This document shows positions 1 through 10,104 of a stretch of 64,000 nt of DNA, piece by piece. This stretch comes from Paramyrothecium sp. XJ0827. Lineage: Eukaryota; Ascomycota; Sordariomycetes; Hypocreales; Stachybotryaceae. The position numbers and the translations under genes were made by a program. Below the pieces are notes generated by a model. It was not told the origin of the DNA. It did not search any database and worked only from the letters and a program-made list of their open reading frames with translations. The stretch is from assembly GCA_020881915.1 (NCBI GenBank), contig JAJFPB010000005.1, positions 1,426,001-1,490,000 on the forward strand, read 5' to 3'. The stretch's first letter is position 1. Every line of letters starts with the position of its first letter.

Positions 1-152
1 TCCGCTGTAAGAGAGGGGCGGTGTTTTGCCCCAAATCCCTACAACGACCAACGGTTCATCTCAGTTATATTCTCCGTCTCGCGTGGTGGCCCACCCTATC
101 CGGCCGGCCGAGCAGCCCGAGCAGCTACATAAACGTCCAGCCTCACGGTCGC

Positions 153-174
153 GCGGTGCGGTGCGGTGCGGTGC
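153..174. repeat. GCGGT pentanucleotide microsatellite
   Basis: About four copies of GCGGT run in tandem. The reverse complement (ACCGC) recurs near 688-710, so the two runs could pair. No coding role is visible. Confidence 0.7.
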
Positions 175-711
175 CGTATGTCGCCCTGGGGCTTGCTGCA
201 CGGCTTGGCCCCGTAGGGCTGGGCGTGGTGCGGACCATTCGACCGACAGCGCGCCATTGCCATACGGGAATGGACCAAGACCAAAGCTGATCTTGCATGG
301 GGTTCGCCGTTTTCGCGCAGTGCCTGTGCCTGAGCACACCATTCGGATCAGACAGGGCACGCATCATCGTGGCACCCATGCTCTCGCTCATCCCATGTTT
401 CGTTTCTGTTTAGCTGGCTGGGGGGTGGTCAAAAGCGGCTGAGAGCCCACCAGCGTCCCCGTCGGGACCTGCGCCACCAGTCCTCAACGGGACTACGGGA
501 AGGCATATTCATGTGGTTGTGCGCCTGAAGCTACCGTCAGAGTTGCAGGGTCTCCACCACATGGCAGAGCGATCCGCCTGCAGACTGCACGGGTGATGGA
601 GCGGGCAAACGGGTGGGTGGGTGTCATGCCGTGCCATGCCATGCCCATGCCATGCCATGTAAGGTAATGTCATGCTTGCCAACGTTGCTGCACCGCACCG
701 CACCGCAGCGT

Positions 712-739
712 GCCTTAGCTTACCTTACCTTACCTTAAG
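712..739. repeat. CCTTA pentanucleotide run
   Basis: A short run of TACCT/CCTTA units. Similar runs occur at about 2873-2904, 8732-8794 and 33643-33683, always outside coding exons. Confidence 0.6.
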
Positions 740-1481
740 TCTGCGCCGGACGGTCGCAAACAGCACAGCACGACAACATTGACCGTGCGATCGGCTAGCA
801 CTGCACCTTGCGTCAATGAATGTTTTAGCCGGGGCATACTACCTGGGAAGCGCGTACCGTAGCCCGTGGCCCCATGCCATGCCTGACCTGGGCCAATGTC
901 GGGGCCAAGCCTAGACGGACAGCGCGCGACCGGGGGACTCATGGGCGTAAGAGCATGGTTTGAGACCACCAATCTTTCAGCTGGAGAGCCCCGAATCTGG
1001 CAACAGTGCATCCAACACCCTCTCCGATGATGACGGCCCAGCAGCCGGACAGTACCTGACCTTGCGGTTCCACGTCACCTTGGCGTGGATTTTTTGAGCC
1101 AATTCTTCACCAGCGACGTCTGCTTTTGCTCATGGAGGCCGTTTCGCCCGGGAAATTGAGGAGGGTGCCGGGCGCCAATCGAAGCTAGTGCCAATTGGGG
1201 AGCCAGGAACTGGAACTTCAACACGACTGGAGCGGCCCGAGTTCAAAGGTATATATACGAGTAAACGACCTTCAACAACTCCCATGCCAAGAGGACGACA
1301 GAGTCGGGGAGAAGCAAGCAGATCCAGGCACCATTGCCATCGCCAACTGATCACCACCGGCCTGCCCAGCTGCTGCGAGGACCTTTAACTATCTTCCTCC
1401 TGCTCCTGCTTCTGCTCTTCCTCCTCCTCCTCATCCTCCTCCTCCTCACCCCCTCCCCTCACACAAACACGCCGAGTGGCC

Positions 1482-2324
1482 ATGGCTGAGTACTACGGCG
1501 AAGCCTCCTCGGCCGGCGCCTACTCCTCGAGCCGCCAGTTCAAGAGGTCGAGGAGTATCAGGAGCGACGATCCGCTCGACTTGCAGGGCCCTCTCGAGAT
1601 TGAGGGTTCTGTCAAGTCGGGCGGCAGCATCAACCTCCAAGGCGACTTTGTCGTCCGAGACAAAATAGACGCATACGGCGCCATCCACATGAATGGCAGC
1701 ATCAGTTGCGGGCAAGTCTTTCCTCGTCCCCCCTCTCCACGTTTTCTTCCTGCTTCTGCAGATATTCAATTGATTCCACAAGCACTTCCCTGTCCCCCTC
1801 CCATCCCGCCATCATATCCACCGTAGGGCTGGTGGCACAAAATTCTGACTTTTGCGCTACAGGGGGCGCATCAAGGCGTACGGGAACATTGTGGTGAACG
1901 GCTACCTGGCGTCAAGGTAAGAGGTGCCCAGACCTGCGGAATCCCAAGCCACGCCGCTTCTAACACAAGCCCTCCTTTCTCGCAGTGACAAGATCAAAGG
2001 GTACGGCAAGCTGAGGGTTGTGGGGACCCTGGACGGGGACGAGCTCGAGATCTACGGCAATCTCAGCATCACTGGATATCTGTGAGAGACCCCAGCCCTG
2101 CCCCACAGTCAAATCATCCGCATGGCGTAGTGCGCAGGGTGACGACTCCTAACCGAGACATGCTGGCTTACACTGATTCACCCATTTGCAGCAAATGCAG
2201 ACGTCTGGTTGTCTACGGCTCACTGACGTTGATCGGACCCGATTCGACCTATTTAGTGGAGGAATACGAGGAGGTCGCCGGGGCAAAGCTGGTGAGGGAG
2301 CAGGAGCCGGACTGGGATTGGTGA
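1482..2324 (+). CDS. Bactofilin-like polymer-forming beta-helix protein
   Basis: The predicted protein has 170 residues in four exons: 1482-1711, 1863-1916, 1986-2081 and 2192-2324. After a Ser/Arg-rich head of about 30 residues it consists of short repeats of the type 'YGNIVVNGYL' and 'YGSLTLIG', with regularly spaced Gly and alternating hydrophobic residues. This is the pattern of the bactofilin/DUF583 right-handed beta-helix. A short acidic tail ends in DWDW. Bactofilins are known as bacterial self-polymerising cytoskeletal proteins; fungal members are uncharacterised, so function here is unknown. The first intron has a GC donor (GCAAGT) and an AG acceptor; the other two are GT-AG. All three introns are in phase 2. 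The ATG at 1482 is preferred to an upstream in-frame GTG. The family call is from pattern recognition, not a search. Confidence 0.8.
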
Positions 2325-3317
2325 TCGGGCCTTTCCCTGGGCGTTTCTTCACCTCGGATGATTTTCTTCTTCCAATTTTCCTTTCTTTTTTGTCCATATA
2401 TTATCATGTTTGGAGCGTTTATACCCCATAGGGAAAGAGACGGAGCGAGCGAAACAGGACGAGCAACAAGGGACACGGAAGGTACTGGCACAGCGCCAGC
2501 GGTAGCGCCATTCGGCAGGGCAGGGTAGAGGGATGGATGGGCTGCGGTTGTTTTGACGATACGAAGTTATGTAAGTTCAGCTCAGCTGCCACAAAGCACA
2601 GAGTCGGGATCACGGTACCTGGTTGGATTGGGAATGGTTCACGGGATCTGCAGGTTGGAGGAGTTGGGTTCAGGCATGAGAAAAACAATGGCTTGCAGGA
2701 GAGGAATCGACATTGATGACCTTGCTTTCTGATACCTTGACGGTTGTGGCTCGTTAGCCATCGGCGCCATTGAATGTGATGTTCAGGTAGCCACAGGTGC
2801 TGGCGTCGGAGCTGGGCTATTGAATCCTTCAGCTGCGACTGCACGGCACTACCAAAAAAGCAATGCCGGATGTAAGGTACCTTACCTTACCTTACCGTAC
2901 CGTAGATTGTGAGAAAGGTCTTACCTTACATAAGCCATGGAACACATCAGCCAGCTGTGGTGTGGTGCTGGGGATGACAGGCCTGTACTGAGTACCCATA
3001 CCTCAATGCACGGACCAGGGGAGCGCATCATTTGGCTGGTATACGGTACCTGCAGACGGGGCATGGTTGTAGGTGGTCACAGAGTGGAGTCTAAGTTCAT
3101 CAAGCTTGTCCCTTATCCGTCCAGTAGCATCGCGCTTCACCAACGCCCAGTCGCGAACTGGCAGCACGCCGCTACTATCGACACGCGCTCTGGACCGAAG
3201 CTTGCAAATGGACCACGGAATACTGCAACAGCAGAGGTCTCGACTAGCACCCTGACGACTGTTACTCAGGCGCGCTCCGCGGGCTGCCCGCCTGTGGTCC
3301 TCCTTCCTACGACAATC
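2325..3317. other. Intergenic/5' leader of the ING gene
   Basis: This stretch holds the 3' end of the bactofilin-like gene and the leader of the ING gene. A CCTTA run lies near 2873-2904. The frame of the ING gene stays open upstream from 2937, but its translation lacks family similarity and is treated as leader. Confidence 0.5.
2873..2904. repeat. CCTTA pentanucleotide run
   Basis: Tandem CCTTA units flanked by GGTAC/GTACC, so that the run begins with a small palindrome. It is the second of four such loci in the window. Confidence 0.6.
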
Positions 3318-5885
3318 ATGGCGACTGAAGTCATCCACGAGGGCGATGGCGGCCACGACGCCGTCTCGCCCAGAAACAAGAGTTCCATCGAGCAGACCAT
3401 CGAGCGATCTCTCGGCGCCCTGAGCAAGACTCTTGAGTCTCGCGCCGACCCCGATGCGCAGACAACCGTCACCGACTTTCTCGACTTCGCCGAGTACCTC
3501 CCTTCCGACATGGTTCGCTCCCTCACTCTAATCGGCAAGCTTGACCAGACATACGTGGACTCTTCTACACGGGTCGACGAGCTCACCACCTTATGGGGCC
3601 AGCTACCAACTCTCCCCGCCGACGAGCGCCCCGTCCCGGCGCAGCTTCGGGCTGACATCTCGGAGCAGCTGAACCAAGCAGTCAGCACCAGGGTTTTTGC
3701 TCATTCCGAGGCAGTCAGGATGGCGGAGAATGTGAACAGACACTACAACAAGGCCAAGATAGTGTTGGCCAAGCTACAGACCATGATGGACAATTACCCG
3801 ACCGAGGAGCAACGCAGCCCGACGCTGAGCAAGTCGCCGCAGCTACTCCGAAGCAACGCCGCAGCCGCCCGTGCTGCTGGTGGGGACGGCGCGCAACGAG
3901 TACGACGGCAGAAAGTGCCAAAGATTACGGTACCCGGGGAGGTACTGGCCCCGTATGACCTTGAGTATGACACTTTCACCGATGAGAGCGATGTTAGCTC
4001 CGACGAGGACTCCGACATTCCGGCTGCCCGCAGAACCCCTGCGCCACCGCCAAAGTCCAGGACGGCGAACAACAACGGCGGAAACACCATCCATACCAAC
4101 AGCAGCAAGACACCCAAATCGAGCAGCCGATCCTCACGACCGGCTAACCAGACCCCTGCAGCCCTGAGCGCGGCCGCAGCTGCTAACGCGGCTGCTCTAC
4201 TGCAACCGCCTCCGGAGAACGCTGTCATCGGGAGCCCTGACGCACCATGGCTCCAGCTGACTCAATACGAGCTTGCGAAGCTTAGAAAGCGGATGAAGAA
4301 GAATGCCACGTGGACACCAAGTGAGACTATGATTGCCAGGGAGCTCAAGGCACTTGGGCGCGGACCAGACGCTTACCGCGAGGCTAAGAAGAAAGCGGAA
4401 GAGGAAGGAAAGGTCTTCGAGCCAACAGTGCCGGCGCCAGTGGTGGATGATGACACAGGTACGCAGCATCTTCCTGCCGGTGCCATCAGCGTTGATTCGC
4501 TGGCGGCGGACGATGTTCCCACAAGCAATAGGGGAATGAAGCTCAATGAAGCGAAGAAGCTCAAGCGAGAGGCTCTGGCGAAGCTGGCGGCAGAAGAGGC
4601 GGAGGCGTCTGCGCGAAAGATGGCGGAAGCAGCCAAGCTATTCTTAGGCAACAGAGCGGCGAATGCATCAGACAACGGCAAGGGCAACAATGGTAACAAG
4701 GCTAAACCGACCCCGAGACAGAGTGCAAAGAGAAAGCGCGACAACGAAACCGAGGCGAATGGAGAAACGACGGAAGTCACCGAGCCCTCTCCGGCTCGGC
4801 CGCAGTATAAGCGCACCAAGACCGAAACACCAGTTCCCCCTCCGCAGCAGCTTAGCCTTGCCCACAAAATGCCTACTCCAGATCCCTACCAACCACCTCC
4901 CTTGTTGACACCAGGAGGCACCGTCGTGGTTCCACACGCGGAAACACCCGTTCCGATTCCCATTCCTCCGCAAGGGAGTTCAAGGTCTGCCATGTCGCCG
5001 ACGCCGAACCCCAGCACAGTCACAGCATCAGTACCGGTGAAGCCGCCGTCCGAGACGCCGGTCCCGATTCCAATACCGGAAGGAAGAAAATCCACGACCC
5101 CCATCGCACCACCTGTTCCGGGGCGCGAAACCACAAAGAGGGAGACCCGTGGGGATGCCGCAAAGAGAACGCAGCAACAGCAGCAGCCGGCGGCTGCACC
5201 GGTACCATCCCCACAGGTCCCGGTGGAAACGGTGCTTCGGCAATCCACGTCTCGTGGACCCACCCCGCGAACCACTCCAGCTCCCGAGGCATACGCAGGG
5301 CGCCGGCCCGGCTCGCGAGGAAAAGCTATGAGCCAGGAGCCACAGCCTTCGTCCGCCGCCGACAGACCACGACGTACCAGCACTGCCCGCAACACTCCGG
5401 CACCAGATGTACGACCACCCGGCAAACGTACTAAGCGACCTGCTCCTGGCATTGTGAGCACTACTAGCAGTGGCGGCAACAGCGCCATAGGAAAGCGCAA
5501 AGCCGCACCTAGGAAGAAGGCCCGTGCAACCCGGAAGGACAAAGGACAAACGACGGAGCTGGAGATGGAAGAGGTTGATGACGAGGGGAATCCAATCGAC
5601 CCAGATGAGCCACGGTATTGTCTGTGCAATCGCGTCAGCTTTGGCACAATGATCCAATGCGACAATGTGGACGTAAGTACAACGACGACTCAATAGTTTA
5701 GTGGTAAAGTGACTGTGATTGGCTGACTTGTGAGACAGAACTGCAAGCAAGAGTGGTTCCATCTGGAATGCGTCGGCTTATCAGATATACCTGCGCGGAC
5801 AACAAAGTGGTACTGCCCGGACTGCCGCAAAGCCCTCGGCATGGGGGAGAAGGGCGAAGTGAGTGCTCGCGGAGTCAAGAAGTAG
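3318..5885 (+). CDS. ING-family PHD finger chromatin protein
   Basis: Two exons (3318-5672 and 5739-5885) encode about 833 residues. Residues ~15-155 match the ING N-terminal helical region (FLDFAEYLPSDMVR; then VRMAENVNRHYNKAK). A long Pro/Ser/Thr/Lys-rich middle follows. A C-terminal C4HC3 PHD finger begins at YCLCNRVSFGTMIQCDN, is split by the intron, and continues with CKQEWFHLECVGL and WYCPDC. ING proteins read H3K4me3 through the PHD finger and act as subunits of histone acetyltransferase or Rpd3-type deacetylase complexes (yeast Yng1, Yng2, Pho23). The size and linker fit a filamentous-fungal ING protein, but I cannot say which paralogue. The frame is open upstream to 2937; the ATG at 3318 was chosen because ING similarity starts right after it. 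Confidence 0.85.
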
Positions 5886-6644
5886 ATAGGGTTGTCGTTC
5901 AGAAGTACGGGTAGATTCTGGATCTTTGACAGGGGAGGACTGTGGAATCTGTTCCTTGGAGTGGGGGGATTCAAAACTATTGCCTTTTTACAGCGCGAAA
6001 TTGGAGTTTACGGAGCCTTAGGATTGCCCGGCGGCTAGTCTGGGCGCAGGGGCGGAGACAGAACGAGGCTGACTGAATGATGTACTGCACGAAATGCCCG
6101 AAAGGCTTACTTGCCCTTAGATGTCTCTTGTCCGAGCTATGAGCGAATGTAGGAGGAAGCTATGATGAGACGAGGCAAACAGCACTTGTCTGGAGCAACT
6201 AGAAATGGCAGCAATCTCACTGCATAAATCTCCCATCATGTGTCCACCTTTGTGACATGTGTCTTCATCCTTTCCATTTTAAGATTTTTGACCTCTATTG
6301 CTGATTTGATCTGATGTGGTGTTAGATGTGGGGTTCCGGCATTCCGTTGCCCGCATCGGGGCCGGTACGAACGGGAGGAGAAAGGTCGCTGGAGGAGGGA
6401 GCATAACGTCACCCCCCGCCATGCCATACCATTGCCTCAACCATCGTCCTTTCTACAATCTTCGACAGAAGCATCCACCGGATTCTACCTGGAAGAGAGC
6501 ACCCAGCTCGCAGTCGCATCCAAAGACATATCAATACCCAGATAGCCTCACCTCCTCTCAGAGCCACATACACACGATTATTGAGGAAACTTGCTGTTTG
6601 TAACCTTCATTGCGGCTGTCCCACCCACATCACCCGACGAAACA
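5886..6644. other. Intergenic region
   Basis: This is the 3' flank of the ING gene and the promoter/leader of the next gene. I see no coding sequence and no distinctive repeat. Confidence 0.5.
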
Positions 6645-7201
6645 ATGTCCGGAGCAGTAGCAGGTGGATATTTCCCGGTCTATCCCCATCACGACAATCT
6701 GCCCGACCCGGAGATTCGGACCTTTATTACCAACTTTTACAGGACATCGGACAATCCAAACCAGAATGAGCTGTGGATCAGCCACTTTACCAAGGATGCC
6801 CATGTAGTCATTGGTCCGGACAGCGGTCGCGGCGAGCAAGGTGAGTTTCCCTTTATACGTAAAGCAATGACCTTCAAAGCATCGGTTGGATGAGAACATG
6901 AAAGAAACTCACAATACGATGCCAAACAGAGATTCGCGACTTACGTGGCAGGATGTGGACCTCGGTGGTGGAGCGGAAGCACACGGTCACCAAGGTGTTC
7001 CCTGCCCGGTTCCAGGACCCGGCGGCGGCGGAGGACCCGGTTGAGTGCGAATGCATGCTGTTCGGGGAAGTCCACTACACAACACAGGACGGAACATCTT
7101 CCATGAAACCATGGGCTGGTCACGGGGTGGTAAGGAAGGAGAGGGTTGGGGAGCGGGATGAGTGGAAGTTTGCACGATATCAAGTTTGGCTGCAGGGCTG
7201 A
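6645..7201 (+). CDS. SnoaL-like/NTF2-fold protein
   Basis: Two exons (6645-6840 and 6930-7201) give 155 residues. The layout fits the SnoaL-like NTF2-fold family: an N-terminal helix with FITNFYRTSDNP, then the strand motif WISHFTKDAHVVIG, then GRMWTSVVERKHTVTKVFP and a C-terminal sheet ending FARYQVWLQG. Family members range from polyketide cyclases to small-molecule dehydratases and proteins of unknown role, so no substrate can be named. There is no signal peptide. The intron is GTGAGT...CAG and interrupts a Glu codon. An in-frame upstream start at 6591 would add 18 residues; the ATG at 6645 has a better context (AACAATG) and matches the expected domain start. Confidence 0.75.
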
Positions 7202-10104
7202 ACGAGGCGACCCTGGGCGTGTAAGTGGGCAGGCAGAAGATAGGTAGACACAGGAGCGTCGAGAAACGTGGGAAGCCAGACTGCACGGCGAAGCTCCCGA
7301 CACAGGTAGCCTATCACAGATTTGAAAAATGCAAATGGAAATCAATTGCATCATCGTTTCCAACCGACAAACAGCATCTGACCTTGATGCACGACACGAG
7401 GGTGGACGAATGAGCTTGGGAAGCAAAGCCGTGCGGCACTGTACCTTGCAGTCAGCGGCTTATTACAGGACCACGCCCACGTCGCGTCTCAACACCATCG
7501 GACAATAGCGTTCCTTGCATTGAGGCGCATGCTAAGCATCGACACCCTACAGTAGGCAAAACGATAAATTGCGACGGGCTGAAAAATGATTAGGTCAACC
7601 ATCTGAAGTTGGCTTGAGGAGGGCCCAGATAACAGATCCAGTAGTTCTTGTCGCGTTGTTAGCGCCACGGGGCTCCCTCTTTTTTTGGGGGTGGTGGAAA
7701 GGAAGGGTCTCACATGACGGTCGGTCATGGCGAGCCATCAGGTGGTAGCATCTTCTGGCGGGGAAAATGGATGATGATGAGGTTGGGGGGCTCATACCTG
7801 TTGCATACCTGACGAGACGGACAGGGCTCGCGTCAAAGTCATGCCGGGAAGACGAACCAGAACCAACCAAGTCACCCGAGGTCCTGTGAACCACTGGGTG
7901 TCGCTGGCCTATCTCGAGAGATCGAGGAGATACCTCATTCTTGCTTCGACATCGCCCCGGCTGCTTTCATTCGTCAAAACCACACAGCGAGCGAACCGGA
8001 CTGGTCGTAGGTAAAACGTTCCGCATGTCTTGGTGGTAGTCGATCACACCCTACCGCGCCCACGGTACCTGGATATCATGATACCTACTGATACGGTCCA
8101 CTGAGCGACAAGCAACGTACCGCGTGGCATCGTTCCGTTTGCGGGTGGCCGTCGCCCTTCACTGTGGAATTGCCCCGGGCGTCCACACGCCCCTCCTCAA
8201 CCGAGCCTAGCGCCATCATCTTGATGATCCCGTGCCTGGGGTCAGCTTGGCTTGGTACGGAGGGAGTACCTGCGATGACTCGTTTTCCCCCCTCTGCGGA
8301 CGCGGGAAGGGGAGGAGATCGGGGGTGACTCCAAGCTTGCGGCGGCTGTGACTGTGATTGCGCCCGAGGTTGGGGTTTGGGACGCGGTGTGGGAGTTTCC
8401 GAGCAGAGTCGCGGCTACGGCGCTGCGCCCTTATCGCGGTTGTGACTTGACCCTGATACAGCATAGGTACAGGCTGCTTGAGGATGGAATGCAGGATGCA
8501 CTATGCTCCTCCGACTGGTCATGAATAGAATCAAGGCAGGGAATCAGAGGAATGACGTTAGAGAATCGCTTGGTTGGGTGCAGAAAGGCTTATTTTTGAC
8601 AAATCAAAGAGTCAGAGCTGCATAGGAACAATGATAGGTTTCGCAGTGCCACATCATACCAAATCGAGGTTGTTTTGGATCTCCCAGGTACATTGGCAGC
8701 CCTGTTGTGCCTTGCAGTCCGTCTGAGTTACATTACCTTGGTGATTTACCTTACCTAAAGCAAGGTATGGTAGGTAAGGTAGGTAAGGTAGATAAGCATC
8801 GTCCCTAACCACTACTCTCATTACCTTCATGTTTCAGTAGATACGCGGCTTATCAGTAGAGCGGGAACAGGAGACTTGCAGCACGGGTAATTTAACAATG
8901 GGACATTCATCAAATAGCCCAAACCACCTGTTACTTAATGGGAAATGATCAATTCCCCGACCACCGAAAGTCAAAGGCCTGCATAAACAGCAGCATAAAG
9001 GCCCACCGCAGGCATGATATCAGTCATTCGGCAACCGGCCGGAAAGTGTGAGCAATGCGGTGACGCCACAGGTCTTCTTCCCCGGACATGGGCGAAACCC
9101 TCCCCGCGAACCCTCCCCCCCCAGGCAGAAACAAGAAAAGAAAAGACAAGACGGCAATGACTCCTGCCCATGATAGCATGGTACATGAGACTCGCGCAGA
9201 TGTTCCCCTCTGCATCCCCAGCCGTCCTTGATTCGGGACCCAGCGGCCAAGACTCCCATGCCGTCAGCCCAAGGGATGTGATGTGATGCCGTTTCCCTAA
9301 ACCCCCATGTACCCCGCTGGTAGACGACCTCCCGTACGCGGAGGGGTGTGGTTGGGCCTTTGGCCCGCTATCTCTGCCCTTCTCTTAATGAAACACCCCT
9401 CCATGTTATCGCGCTGCCCGCAGGGCTTCAGGGCCACCCGGGGCCCAGGCAGAGCGGCAGCCCGCAGCCCCAACAGCGCAGCCCCAGCAGCCCCAGCCAT
9501 GCGCTTCCGATAAAGGCGACCCCCCGCGGTAGCTCTGCTCAGCAGGTACAGCGCGGTACCCCGGCCCACCCAGGCACCACGAGGTACGGGGCACCGGCCG
9601 GCCTGTAATGCCATTTCGCCCATCCATTCATCAGGCGCCCATGTCTTGAGCTGCTTCATCAACTCTACAACCTCTCAAGCATAACCCCTCAGCCCCGACG
9701 ATACCAAACAGCGCCATTTCCTTCCTCTTCTGTGATATCCTCGTTTACAATAGCATTTTTTGTTTTCTATTCCTGCTTTTCCCTTGTCCCACCGGCTTCT
9801 ATAGACGCGCGTTGGCTGTGCCACCTACCTTGACCTACCTAGATTCCCATCTTTCCCCTATCAAAGGTACTGATATCGCAGTACCCCTCTGGTACATATC
9901 TCGGCACCCGCCGCTTATCATCGTCACCCCTCTATCGCGTCGCTCGAGGCGTCACCCTTTCGTCCTGCGTCGCATACGCTCCGATCGCTGGGACGCTACC
10001 GCGGGAGCTATAAGCCTGCTTCATACCATCGTCGAGGGCGTTCTGCGAGAACGCGCACCTCTCGGGGCAGGAAACTGCCTCTTTGTCCTCTCAACACCAG
10101 TTGA
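7202..10104. other. Gene-free stretch (2.9 kb)
   Basis: No gene is supported. Short open frames at about 9300-9660 overlap on both strands and are GC-rich low-complexity sequence. A CCTTA/TAAGG inverted cluster lies near 8732-8794. The last few hundred bases are pyrimidine-rich and are probably the promoter and leader of the BCAS3-type gene. Confidence 0.5.
8732..8794. repeat. Inverted TACCTTACCT / AGGTAAGGTA cluster
   Basis: Runs of TACCTTACCT on the left face TAGGTAAGGTAGGTAAGGTA on the right across a short spacer. The two arms are near-perfect inverted copies and could form a hairpin. Confidence 0.65.

Larger units (their letters stand above)
1..1481. other. Intergenic region with simple repeats
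   Basis: I see no supportable gene here; the short open frames overlap each other in several frames and have no recognisable protein character. The stretch holds a GCGGT pentanucleotide run near 153-174, a CATGC-rich run near 623-660, its ACCGC counterpart near 688-710 and a CCTTA run near 712-739. A TATA-like run (TATATATA) lies near 1249-1257. A long CT-rich tract (about 1392-1465) runs almost to the next start codon, as is common upstream of ascomycete genes. Confidence 0.6.

Noticed and set aside
4886..5665. 259-codon open frame on the minus strand within the ING gene
   Set aside because: It lies opposite a low-complexity Pro/Ser/Thr-rich coding region of a well-supported gene; its Gly/Val/Ser-rich translation is a shadow of that composition.
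9297..9662. 121-codon minus-strand frame with plus-strand competitors
   Set aside because: The stretch is GC-rich with several open frames at once, Pro/Ala/Gly-rich, and shows no domain.
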